Assembly: GCF_009858245.1 (NCBI RefSeq)
Contig: NZ_VMSB01000001.1
Span: 2,232,001-2,296,000, forward strand
DNA: 64,000 nt
From: Ornithinibacter aureus
GTDB lineage: Bacteria; Actinomycetota; Actinomycetes; Actinomycetales; Dermatophilaceae
Direction: 5' to 3'
The notes beneath the pieces were generated by a model that was given only the letters and a program-made list of their open reading frames with translations, did no database searches and was not told the DNA's origin. The position numbers and the translations under genes were made by a program. Shown here piece after piece: positions 49,248 through 58,728 of the stretch. Positions within the stretch are counted from its first letter, which is position 1. Every line of letters begins with the position of its first letter.

Positions 49248-52106
49248 ATGTCCAACGTCGCCTCGAGTGACACTGCGGAGTTGCTGCAGCACTTCCATGA
49301 GCTTCTCAGCGTGCAGTTCAGTGACCTTAGGGATGCCCGGGCCGCCCTTGATCGCGTCTCGCCAGTCTTCGCCCTGGAGCATGACCTGTCGAAGGATGAC
49401 CTCGAACTCCTCAAGCTCGCCGTGCGTGAGGCGATCAAGAACAACCACATCACGCGCTACCACCGGACATGGTTGCCGTTCGTCGTCTACGCGGCCGAGA
49501 TGGGGTATGGATACGTCGGTGACGAGTACTGGACGACGTTTTCTTCACTGACGCCTCGTTGGACCAGTCAGGAGCGCTCCACCATCCGCGCTTGGTTTGT
49601 TCGCTTCCATGACCAGTTCGGCGGCGCTCGCCCGACCGGCGCGTGGGCGAACCAGTTCACGATCATCGCGTGGCCGATCACCCACGCCGTGCTGCCAGTG
49701 GATCTCCAACGTCAGTTGGCCGAGTTGCTCTACAACTTCCGCACTGGGCTGACCACTGCGCTGCTGAACGACCCCGACGAGCTAGGCATCCGCCTGGCCG
49801 CACGTTCGGGCTGGTATAGCTCCCGATTCCGCAACTTCTGCCAGAACCCGCAACTTCTGGGCCAGGTGGCAGCAGCGCTGCTCTCCGGCGCTGACAGCGG
49901 TTCGCCGTACCTCGTGAGGTCCACCTTGGCCCGTCTAATTGCGGGCCTGTCGCATGAGCGCCAGGCGCGGCAATGGCTGACCTCTGCCCAGCGGGCTGCC
50001 AACCGCGTACGCGCCGCTGGCTTCTCGCGCTCCCCGTCAGCGGGGAACCATAGCCCCGCAAGCACGGCGCGCCTGCCACGCGCCACCGATCCGCGGCTGT
50101 TCTTACGCCGTCTCGATGGCGCGTGGTACGCCTATGCCGAGTTGCCGGACATGACCCCGCTCAGCGAGCGACTGCCGCACGTCTACGACGAACTGCGGAC
50201 CAAGCGGGCCCGGGTCAACGGTGGAGGCCGTCCAGTTCCCACGGGTGGCCTCGTGTACGGCGGGCAAGAAGTGCGCTTCGAGACCTGGCCAGACATCATG
50301 AAGCCCTTCGTCCAGTTGGAGCGCGGCACCGAAGCCGTCAATTCCCTCATCGCCGACCAGGCAGTTATGTCGGGTGGGCCGTGGTGGCTGTTCCGGCAAC
50401 AGACATCTGGTCACGCGATCGAGGTGAAGGGCCGTTTCTTACGCCCCGGCGTCCGCTACATCCTGATTGGCATGGCCGACCGGGAACCTCCCAGCGTGCC
50501 CTGGTGCACCCCGACCATTCTGGCCGTGGACGGCGCCAAGGCCTGGCGCCTGAACGTGCCGGATCCACTCCCCGACCAAGATGCGCAGGCGCTCGTTGCG
50601 CAGGGCCTCTCATCGCTGGCCACCGTGGCCATTCGGCCAGTCGGACTCGTTGCGAGCGCGTGGGACGGCGAGGGTGCCGTCGAGTCGCTGGCCGGCGAAC
50701 CGGCAATCATCGGTATTCGCGCGGAGGTCGCGCCGGAGCGCTGTCTCGTCACGATCGACGGCGACCCGCACTTCGTGCCGTGGCCCGACGGCCAGGCCGA
50801 TCTGATCCTGTCGCTCGCGTCCCTTGACGTCGGCTCACACACCGTCGCTGCGACGCTCATCGGCGCAGACAACGGGGTACTAACCCGGGGTGACTTGGTC
50901 ATCACGATCCGCGATCCTCAGGTCCGCCCGGAGAACGCCACGGTTGGCGAAGGCATTCGCCTGCTGGCGTCTCCTGCTCGACCCACCCTGAGCGAACTCT
51001 GGGACGAGCGCGCCACCGTCACGGTGCACGGTCCTCCAGAGACGAACGCCGAGATGATCGTCACACTGCTCGACGAAGACCGTCTCGAACTGGGCGCAAC
51101 CCGTCGCAAAGTGACGCTGCCCATCGAAGAAGACGAGTGGGCATCCCTCGCTCGGGGGATACGACTGGAGAACGCCTTCAAGGCGCACTACGACGACGCG
51201 CACTGGTGCACGGTGACGGTCCAGCGTGACGGCATCGGCGTGGCGTCGCTCAGCTGTGAGCGGGAGTTTCAGCCACTGTGCTGGCGCTTCCGCAGGGAAC
51301 ACGACGGCAGTTACGTCGCACGGCTACATGACCAGACAGATGGCGATCAGACGACGGTCGAATTCTTCGACGTCGAGCAGCCGCTCGCGGCGGTCCGTCA
51401 CCGACAAGGCGTGGACATCGCGCTCCCGGTCCGCGGCGGACTACTCCGTGCAACTGCGGGCGGCATCACGACCGCAGCCCTGGCACCAACGCAGCCCAAT
51501 GAGGTGTTCGCGCTCGGGTCAGTTAGTCCGCATGTGCCGTTCGGCGACCGATCGACAGCGGGCATCATGCGCCTCGCGGACGCCCACTGGCTCTGGATGA
51601 GTGCCGACTTGCCAGCCGATCCTTTTGCCGTCAGTCAGCAACAGATGGCACTGAGCGCTATAACACGCGCGGTATCGATGCTGCTCACCGGCTCGCACTG
51701 GGCCGCCATCGAGCGCAAGCTCGCCACCGCCGACGCCGAGTGGGTGCTGGATCACCTCGACGAGATGGAGCGGGTCATCGGCACGTCCCCTGCGCATCTT
51801 GCGCTGGGGAAACGCATTAGCCACAACCTCTACGACTGGTCCGTGCCTGAGAAGATCCTCCCCGGCTTCGCCGAGGTCATCACCCCCACTCTTCGGGAGT
51901 CTGGCATCGACAACGCGTCAGCACCCCGGTTCTTGCTCACTATGGCGGGCCGCCTCGGTTACATCACCCAGCCATGGTCCGGGCCGGATCGGAACGCCAT
52001 GCTGGACCGCATCAAGCAGTCCCCTGTGCTGCTGCGAGCGGCGCGCTACGCCGTGATCGGGTCCCGCGCCTACGCCGACCCCGACGAAGCACAGCGAGGC
52101 TTCTAA
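49248..52106 (+). CDS. Large unknown protein, first gene of the Druantia-like operon
   Basis: A 952-residue soluble protein without a domain I recognise. Residues 1-260 are helical (LLQHFHELLSVQFSDLRDAR, DDLELLKLAVREAIKNN, WLPFVVYAAEMGYGYVGDEY). The middle, residues 280-720, is rich in beta strands (DGAWYAYAELPD, GRFLRPGVRYILIG, HTVAATLIGADNGVLTRGDL) and could be a set of Ig-like or jelly-roll modules. The C-terminal 200 residues are helical again. No Walker, nuclease or membrane motif is seen. It is coupled to the next gene by TAATG. Position suggests a structural or recognition subunit similar in role, not proven in sequence, to DruB, DruC or DruH. Confidence 0.65.
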   Translation: MSNVASSDTAELLQHFHELLSVQFSDLRDARAALDRVSPVFALEHDLSKDDLELLKLAVREAIKNNHITRYHRTWLPFVVYAAEMGYGYVGDEYWTTFSSLTPRWTSQERSTIRAWFVRFHDQFGGARPTGAWANQFTIIAWPITHAVLPVDLQRQLAELLYNFRTGLTTALLNDPDELGIRLAARSGWYSSRFRNFCQNPQLLGQVAAALLSGADSGSPYLVRSTLARLIAGLSHERQARQWLTSAQRAANRVRAAGFSRSPSAGNHSPASTARLPRATDPRLFLRRLDGAWYAYAELPDMTPLSERLPHVYDELRTKRARVNGGGRPVPTGGLVYGGQEVRFETWPDIMKPFVQLERGTEAVNSLIADQAVMSGGPWWLFRQQTSGHAIEVKGRFLRPGVRYILIGMADREPPSVPWCTPTILAVDGAKAWRLNVPDPLPDQDAQALVAQGLSSLATVAIRPVGLVASAWDGEGAVESLAGEPAIIGIRAEVAPERCLVTIDGDPHFVPWPDGQADLILSLASLDVGSHTVAATLIGADNGVLTRGDLVITIRDPQVRPENATVGEGIRLLASPARPTLSELWDERATVTVHGPPETNAEMIVTLLDEDRLELGATRRKVTLPIEEDEWASLARGIRLENAFKAHYDDAHWCTVTVQRDGIGVASLSCEREFQPLCWRFRREHDGSYVARLHDQTDGDQTTVEFFDVEQPLAAVRHRQGVDIALPVRGGLLRATAGGITTAALAPTQPNEVFALGSVSPHVPFGDRSTAGIMRLADAHWLWMSADLPADPFAVSQQQMALSAITRAVSMLLTGSHWAAIERKLATADAEWVLDHLDEMERVIGTSPAHLALGKRISHNLYDWSVPEKILPGFAEVITPTLRESGIDNASAPRFLLTMAGRLGYITQPWSGPDRNAMLDRIKQSPVLLRAARYAVIGSRAYADPDEAQRGF

Positions 52107-53191
52107 TGACGATCTCCAGCCTGTCACCGGACGAGGCCGCCGCGCTGAGTGTGCGAACGCTTGGCATGGACCCTGAACTCGTGGGCCTGAGCACGCTCGA
52201 GGGACTCGCCGCGTCCTTGCGTCGTGCGGCGTCCTTCATGTGCCCAACCAGTCCGAGCCGCCTCATCGACGCGGTGCTCGCCGCTTTGCGCCCGCTGACT
52301 GACGGCGATCTCGCGCGGGACGCGGTGGCCGACTTGCTCGACCTTCTTATTGCATCTGGCGACCTGCTCGAGCTACGCGAGGAGTTGCAGGGACGCATGG
52401 TCCGTCTCGTCTACTTGGGACCGCCCTCGTACGTCGAGAGGGCACCTGGAACCTACATGTTGCTGGGCGTTCGACCGTTTGGCGCTTGGCTCGTCAGCGC
52501 AGATCTCGCAGCCCAGATCATCCGAGAAGGTCACGCTCGCCTGATTGAACTCGACGCAGCCCAAGCGACCGAAACGTTCAGGGCCGCTGGCTTGCAGCGA
52601 CTCGATCGGCAGCGATGGGTGGCTAGTCCGGCAGTCGAGCCCGCGAGCCGCCTCGTACGCCGAATCTCTGAGCGGCTCGACGTGGCTGGTCGAGGCGGTG
52701 AGATCGAGGGGCTTCAGATCCTCGATCCGACCACACCCGTTCGCTACTACCGAGGTCGCTGGCGCGAGCCCCGCCCGAGCGACAGCGGCGACTTCGTCGC
52801 GCGGCGACCGCAGGCCTACGGCGCCGATTTATGGAGTGTCGTGCGGATCGAAGACGGGGCCGCGACCCGCATTTTTCAACTCCCCGTCGACGACCCAGTT
52901 TTGCCAGCCCGCGACGAGGCGTGGCGACTCCAGTTGGCCATCGACTCAGAACGAGGCTTCCCGCAACGCTACTCCGCCGAGCCTTTCGCCGGTGGCGGCT
53001 CACGTGTCGTCAAGTTCTTCTCGCCGATCCCAGGATTCGCCGAGCGGTACCTTCAACTCGTCGGCATGCCTTTGGCCGGGACCCCGGGCGCTCTGTTCGC
53101 TTTCCGTGTGCCGGATGCCGCAATGCCCGACCTGACCCAACTGCTTACCGAACTGCTCTGGATGGAGCCGGTCCCCAAGGAGACGAAATGA
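52106..53191 (+). CDS. Unknown 361-aa protein of the Druantia-like operon
   Basis: A 361-residue protein, not recognised. The N-terminal half is helical (DEAAALSVRTLGMDPELVGL, LEGLAASLRRAASFMCPTSP, RDAVADLLDLLIASGDLLEL), the last perhaps a winged helix. The second half alternates strands and helices (YYRGRWREPRPSDSGDFVAR, DLWSVVRIEDGAATRIFQLP). It starts inside the stop of the 952-aa gene and its stop overlaps the helicase start (ATGA), so the three are made in fixed ratio. Likely an adaptor of the helicase. Confidence 0.65.
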   Translation: MTISSLSPDEAAALSVRTLGMDPELVGLSTLEGLAASLRRAASFMCPTSPSRLIDAVLAALRPLTDGDLARDAVADLLDLLIASGDLLELREELQGRMVRLVYLGPPSYVERAPGTYMLLGVRPFGAWLVSADLAAQIIREGHARLIELDAAQATETFRAAGLQRLDRQRWVASPAVEPASRLVRRISERLDVAGRGGEIEGLQILDPTTPVRYYRGRWREPRPSDSGDFVARRPQAYGADLWSVVRIEDGAATRIFQLPVDDPVLPARDEAWRLQLAIDSERGFPQRYSAEPFAGGGSRVVKFFSPIPGFAERYLQLVGMPLAGTPGALFAFRVPDAAMPDLTQLLTELLWMEPVPKETK

Positions 53192-56100
53192 CGGCAGTCG
53201 ACGCACCGACCATCGCCGAGACGGTAGATGACATCCGAGCCTCGCTGCGTGACTACATCGAGGCCACGTACCACGTCGGCCATCCCCAGGTCATCGAGCA
53301 GCGCCGCCGGCTGCTAGAGACTGAGGGCGTCATCTACCGGGAGCCCTTCATCGAGAGCACCCCGCGCTACCGCACCGACCGGAAGTTTGCAGACCTCGAA
53401 CTCGACTTGTCGGTACAGACGCTCTTCGGCGCCTTGACGCAAAGGATCGGCGGGCTGAACTCGCTGTTGTTCGACCCGCCGTATACCCATCAGGCGGAGG
53501 CACTCGAATACGCCTCCCGCGACGGATCCAGCCTGGCGATCACGACCGGTACGGGTTCCGGTAAAACCGAGTCGTTCCTGCTCCCCATGCTTGCCAAGCT
53601 GGCAAAGGAAGCAGCCCGCCACCCGGAGTCGTTCCGAACGCCGGCTGTTCGGGCGATGATCCTCTATCCCATGAACGCCCTGGTCAACGACCAGTTGGGG
53701 CGCCTGCGCCTGCTCCTCGGCGACCCACGGGTGACGGCGCAGTTCGACGCCTGGGCAGGACGGCCGGCTCGCTTCGCGCGCTACACAAGCCGAACCCTCT
53801 ATCCGGGCATCCGTACTCGCGAACGCGACACCCGACGCCTCCACCCGATCGCAGACTTCTACGTCGACATCCACGACCGAGCCGAGAACCCCAGTGCCCA
53901 GTACCACGCCGAAGCCAAGGAACTGCGGAGCAAGCTCGTCGCTCGCGGGAAGTGGCCCGCCAAGCCCAACATCCGTGCCTGGTGGGGCGCTCCTAACATG
54001 CGCTGGAAGGACCCAAGCGGCAACTTCCAGCGCGGCGTGACGCTGCCAAACGACCCCGAGTTGCTGACTCGACACGAAGTGCTCGCTGCACCGCCGGACG
54101 TGCTGATCACCAACTACTCGATGCTGGAGTACATGCTGATGCGGCCGCTTGAGAGGCCGGTCTTCGACCACACCCGCCAGTGGCTCGCGGATAACCCAGA
54201 GGAGCGCTTCCTCCTCATCGTTGACGAGGCGCACCTCTACCGAGGATCAGCGGGTGCTGAGGTGGCGCTGCTGCTGCGCCGCCTGCGGACGCGACTCGGA
54301 GTCAGCCCGGACCGGCTGCAAGTCATCACGACCAGCGCAAGCTTCAGCGACGCCGAGTATGCCCGCAGGTTTGCAGCGCAGTTGAGCGGCAAGGAAGTCG
54401 CCGACTTCCGCACGATTGAGGGCAAGCGTAAGTACCGGGATTCCGCCAGCACCGGCACCGCGGCGGACGCGACACTGCTCAGCGCCGTGCCACTCCGGGA
54501 CTACTACGACGCCAACGAGGACCCGGCGAAGACCATCGCTGTGTCCGAATTCTTGGTGGCCCGCGGCGTCACGCCAGACGACCGCTCAGTCTCAGCGCTC
54601 CTCTACGACGCGCTGCATGAGTACGGCCCCATGAACCAGCTCGTAAACGAAACCATGGACAAGGCACAGCCCGTCAGCGAACTCGGCCCGACATTGTTTC
54701 CGGGCGTCGATTCGTCAGTGGCTGACGCGGCTGTCACAACGCTGGTGGCACTCGGCAGCGCGGCCCGAGAGAAGCCCGATGAGGCCGGCCTGTTGCCATG
54801 CCGCGTACATGGGTTCTTCCGTGGCCTGCCCGGTCTTTGGGCATGTATCGACACGGACTGTTCGGAACTCGAGGAGTCACTCCGTGGCGGGCCGATCGGC
54901 AAGCTCTACTCGCAGCCGCGCGCGACCTGCGGGTGCGGCGCCAGGGTGTTCGAGTACTACACGTGTCGCCACTGCGGTACCTCGTACGTCCGGGCTTACA
55001 CGGACGACGCGGCCGAGCCGAGCTTCCTCTGGCATGAGCAGGGCGGGGCGTTTCAAGCCGCAGCTGGGGCGGTGAAAGAGCTGCAGCCGCTGGATCTCCT
55101 CCTGGAGGAGCCAACCGAGTTGGTGCAGCGTGCCGATATAGACCTGGTTACCGGCGCGCTGGATGCCGAGCGCCTTGGTGACCGCCACCGATTGGTCTAC
55201 ATCCCCCACAACCGAGCCGGTGAGACCGTGCACTCAGAGAATGAGGACGACGAGCCTGAGGACGTTCAGGCCAACGGCGAGTTCCGTCCCTGCGGTGTCT
55301 GCGGGCGTCACGCCGGGTTCGGTCGTTCGTCGGTGCAGGATCACCAGACGAAGGGCGACCAGCCGTTCCAGGCTTTGGTGACCCGGCAGATTGAGGTCCA
55401 GCCTCCGAGCAAGGCCTACTCCGACTTCGCGCCGCTTCGCGGACGCAAGGTGCTGGCGTTCTCTGATTCGCGGCAGGTCGCGGCCCGCTTGGCGCCGAAT
55501 CTTCAGACCTACTCGATGCGCGACGTCATCCGTCCCCTGATCATCCGAGGTTGGGCGGAGTTGTCTTCCAAGAACCTGATCCGCAACCAACTCAGCCTGC
55601 AGAACATGTTTCTCGCGACCATGGTCGGCGCAGCGATCCTGAAGGTGCGTCTGCGGCCCGAACTGCGCGGCGCTGAGTCGATGGACGTCATGCGAGCAGT
55701 CACGACCGCCGTCGAGGGCGGGGCGTTCACGAGTGACGATCTGAGCCAGCTCATCGGCCTGGTCATGTTGCAGGACGAGCCGCCGCTCGCGCTGCTCAAG
55801 GGGATGTACGCCACCCTGACCGACCGCTACTACGGGCTGGCGTCACTCGGGTTGGCATCGATCAAGGAAACGGGCGCTAAGACCACCAAGTTGCTCGCGG
55901 ACCTGCCACCCATTCCCGGTGTGGCCACTACCGATGACGAGAAGCTCGCGCTGGTGCGGATGTGGCTCGGCTTCTGGACGACCAAGGGCATCTGGTTCAG
56001 CGCCATGCAGGAAGGTGAGTGGTGGAATGTCCCCCGCGGCGTCCTGCCGCACTCCGGCAAGTTCGGCAATCTCGCCAAGTGGCTCCCGGACGCGCCCAGC

Positions 56101-58728
56101 CGCAAGCAGTTCGCCGATGACTGGCTGCCCATCCTGCTGCGCGAACTCTGCGAGTCGAAGGACGGAAGGCACCGTCTGCTAGCCCGCAATGTCGCCCTCG
56201 ATACGGGCGGCGACTGGGGCTACTGCGAACACTGCCGCTACACGCAGCGGCCGTTCCCCGGCGTGGCTCGGTGCGTCAACTGTCGCACCGATCAGGTGCG
56301 AGTGCTCGACCCCAACACCGACGACGTGTTCAAGGCACGAAAGGGCTACTACCGCGCCAGCACGGTTCGGGCAATGGAGTCCGACGTGATGCCCATGAGC
56401 ATCATCGCTCGGGAGCACACGGCACAACTGAACTCCGCACAGTCGGATGAGGTGTTCTCCCGAGCGGAGCAGTACGAGTTGCTGTTCCAGGACGTCAACG
56501 TGACACTGCCCAACCAGGCGGACCGCGAGCAGCCAGCCATCGACGTCCTGTCGTGCACGACCACGATGGAGGTCGGTATTGACATCGGCAGCCTGTCCGG
56601 AGTCGCGCTTCGCAACATGCCGCCGTCACGCGCCAACTACCAGCAGCGAGCTGGACGTGCTGGACGTCGCGGAAATGCCGTTGCCACGGTGATTGCCTTC
56701 GGCAGCGCCGACACTCACGACGACCAGTACTTCCGCGAACCCGCGGCCATGATCCGCGGCGACGTGGATGACCCGGCACTCACCATGGACAACGACGAGA
56801 TCGCGCGTCGACACGTTTCGGCCTACCTGCTGCAGCGGTACCACCAGGATCGGCTGCCTCAGATCGACCCCGAGGACCAGCCGCAACTGTTCGAGGTGCT
56901 TGGCACGGTCCCTGGCTTTGTCGGCTCCGTTTCGCCTCTCAACCGCACAGACTTCGCGGCGTGGATGGGCGAGAACGAGGCGGTGCTGACCGCCGAAGTC
57001 GACAGTTGGCTCCCGGCCGAACTCGGGACGCGGCGCGCAGCCATCTTGGACAATTTGGTTGTCGACACGCTGGCAGCGCTGGACAAGGCGCTCCGCGTGG
57101 AGAGCAGCGGTGAACTCCCGGCTCCTGAGGCCGGCGACGCGCCCCCGCAGGAGTCGGAAGTCGAGGGCGACGGTCCAGCCGAGGATGGGGCGGAACTACC
57201 TGCCGAGGTCCGGGCTGAAACGAACCTGCTCGATCGATTGCTCTACGAGGGCGTCCTGCCTCGCTATGCCTTCCCGACGGACGTCGTCACCTTTCACGTC
57301 TTCGATGAGGGTCGCTCGGAAGCCTTCCGCACCGAGTTCCGCTACGAGCCGAGCCAGGGCCTCAACGTGGCGCTCAGCCAGTACGCGCCTGGCAAGGTCG
57401 TCTGGATCGACAACCGCGAGTGGACATCGGGAGCGATCTATTCGCCGATGCAGCGGGACCGCACCCGGGCCTGGAACGAGCGCTGGCTGTACTTCGAATG
57501 CCCGGTTTGCCACTACGCGATGCACGTCCCGGGTGACCAGGCGGAGGTCCGGGAGGAGCGCGAGTGTCGCGCGTGCGGATCGCAGATGAACCCAGCCATG
57601 AACTGGATGCGCCCGCCTGGATTCGCGCACCGGGCCTATACCGATCCCGGCACCAGCCCCGACGACGTGCCCGCCAAGAGCTATGCCACCCGAGCCAAAC
57701 TGGTCGCGGAGGGGCCGGAGCAGGAGGGCGAATGGTCTCTCGTCAAGCACCGCATCTCCCAGTCCTACGACCGACACACGCTGCTCGTGACAAACACCGG
57801 ACCCGGATCGGAGGGTTACCGCTACTGCGTCTACTGCGGCGTGATCGAGCCGATGTCCGCGGCCAGCGGCGCACTCGCCGGGGAGCACGTCAAGCCGTAT
57901 CCCGACCGTGAGCGTGCGTGCACGAGCACGATCCCAACGCGTGGGCTGGTGCTTGGCACCGACTTCAAGTCCGACGTGCTCCTCCTCCGGTTCCGAGTTG
58001 ACGAGCCGGTGCGGCTGCTCCCCGGACGCCTAGCGACCGACGTGGCGCTGCGCACGATCGCGGAGGCGTTGACCATCGCGGCGACGCAGAAGCTGGGTGT
58101 CGAGGCTACGGAGTTGCAGGCGGAGTACCGACCAGCTCTGACGCCTCTCGGACATCGGGGTCTCGAGTCGGAGATCTACCTCTACGACACCTTGGCAGGC
58201 GGCGCTGGCTTCACGCGCCGGGTCTTCGACTTCGGCGAGGCGGTCTTCCGCTCGGCACTGGACCGGTTGGAGCACTGCCCGGCTGACTGCGACGAATCCT
58301 GCTACCAGTGCCTGCGGAGCTTCCGGAACCGCTTCGAGCACGGGCTACTCGACCGGAAGGTGGGGGCTAGCCTTCTGCGCTACCTGCTCGATGCCAAGGT
58401 GCCGACCCTCGACCAAGCCCGCCTCGACCAGTCGGCAAACAAGCTGTTCACGGACATGGAGAGCAGGGCCTTGGACGACGTCGTCCTGGAGAGGGGCGTC
58501 ACGGTGGACGTGCCGGGAATCGGGGCTGTACCCGCGCCGATCTTGGCCACGAAGGGCAACCAGCAACTGATCATCGGAGTACACGGTCCGCTGACGCTCG
58601 ACCTCGCACCGACCCGCGAGCTTCACGAAGCCAAGGAGTACGGCGTTCCGGTCAAGCTGGTCGACGACCTGATTATCAGCCGCAACTTGCCATTTGCCAC
58701 GAGTGACGTGATCCGGCGGCTCTCGTGA
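53188..58728 (+). CDS. DruE-like superfamily 2 helicase with DUF1998/MZB C-terminus
   Basis: An 1846-residue helicase. Motif I TGTGSGKTE (near 120), motif II LIVDEAHLYRG (DEAH, near 345), motif III TTSASF (near 381) and motifs V-VI VGIDIGSLSGVALRNMPP and QQRAGRAGRRG (1130-1160). An inserted zinc region carries CGCGARVFEYYTCRHCGTSY (near 580). The C-terminus has CPVCHYAMHV, ECRACGSQ, CVYCGVIEP and the MZB/DUF1998 cluster CPADCDESCYQCLRSFRNRF (near 1700). This build and size match DruE of Druantia anti-phage systems and Hrq1/YprA-type helicases. The ATG at 53188 overlaps the previous stop. It appears intact. Confidence 0.85.
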   Translation: MTAVDAPTIAETVDDIRASLRDYIEATYHVGHPQVIEQRRRLLETEGVIYREPFIESTPRYRTDRKFADLELDLSVQTLFGALTQRIGGLNSLLFDPPYTHQAEALEYASRDGSSLAITTGTGSGKTESFLLPMLAKLAKEAARHPESFRTPAVRAMILYPMNALVNDQLGRLRLLLGDPRVTAQFDAWAGRPARFARYTSRTLYPGIRTRERDTRRLHPIADFYVDIHDRAENPSAQYHAEAKELRSKLVARGKWPAKPNIRAWWGAPNMRWKDPSGNFQRGVTLPNDPELLTRHEVLAAPPDVLITNYSMLEYMLMRPLERPVFDHTRQWLADNPEERFLLIVDEAHLYRGSAGAEVALLLRRLRTRLGVSPDRLQVITTSASFSDAEYARRFAAQLSGKEVADFRTIEGKRKYRDSASTGTAADATLLSAVPLRDYYDANEDPAKTIAVSEFLVARGVTPDDRSVSALLYDALHEYGPMNQLVNETMDKAQPVSELGPTLFPGVDSSVADAAVTTLVALGSAAREKPDEAGLLPCRVHGFFRGLPGLWACIDTDCSELEESLRGGPIGKLYSQPRATCGCGARVFEYYTCRHCGTSYVRAYTDDAAEPSFLWHEQGGAFQAAAGAVKELQPLDLLLEEPTELVQRADIDLVTGALDAERLGDRHRLVYIPHNRAGETVHSENEDDEPEDVQANGEFRPCGVCGRHAGFGRSSVQDHQTKGDQPFQALVTRQIEVQPPSKAYSDFAPLRGRKVLAFSDSRQVAARLAPNLQTYSMRDVIRPLIIRGWAELSSKNLIRNQLSLQNMFLATMVGAAILKVRLRPELRGAESMDVMRAVTTAVEGGAFTSDDLSQLIGLVMLQDEPPLALLKGMYATLTDRYYGLASLGLASIKETGAKTTKLLADLPPIPGVATTDDEKLALVRMWLGFWTTKGIWFSAMQEGEWWNVPRGVLPHSGKFGNLAKWLPDAPSRKQFADDWLPILLRELCESKDGRHRLLARNVALDTGGDWGYCEHCRYTQRPFPGVARCVNCRTDQVRVLDPNTDDVFKARKGYYRASTVRAMESDVMPMSIIAREHTAQLNSAQSDEVFSRAEQYELLFQDVNVTLPNQADREQPAIDVLSCTTTMEVGIDIGSLSGVALRNMPPSRANYQQRAGRAGRRGNAVATVIAFGSADTHDDQYFREPAAMIRGDVDDPALTMDNDEIARRHVSAYLLQRYHQDRLPQIDPEDQPQLFEVLGTVPGFVGSVSPLNRTDFAAWMGENEAVLTAEVDSWLPAELGTRRAAILDNLVVDTLAALDKALRVESSGELPAPEAGDAPPQESEVEGDGPAEDGAELPAEVRAETNLLDRLLYEGVLPRYAFPTDVVTFHVFDEGRSEAFRTEFRYEPSQGLNVALSQYAPGKVVWIDNREWTSGAIYSPMQRDRTRAWNERWLYFECPVCHYAMHVPGDQAEVREERECRACGSQMNPAMNWMRPPGFAHRAYTDPGTSPDDVPAKSYATRAKLVAEGPEQEGEWSLVKHRISQSYDRHTLLVTNTGPGSEGYRYCVYCGVIEPMSAASGALAGEHVKPYPDRERACTSTIPTRGLVLGTDFKSDVLLLRFRVDEPVRLLPGRLATDVALRTIAEALTIAATQKLGVEATELQAEYRPALTPLGHRGLESEIYLYDTLAGGAGFTRRVFDFGEAVFRSALDRLEHCPADCDESCYQCLRSFRNRFEHGLLDRKVGASLLRYLLDAKVPTLDQARLDQSANKLFTDMESRALDDVVLERGVTVDVPGIGAVPAPILATKGNQQLIIGVHGPLTLDLAPTRELHEAKEYGVPVKLVDDLIISRNLPFATSDVIRRLS

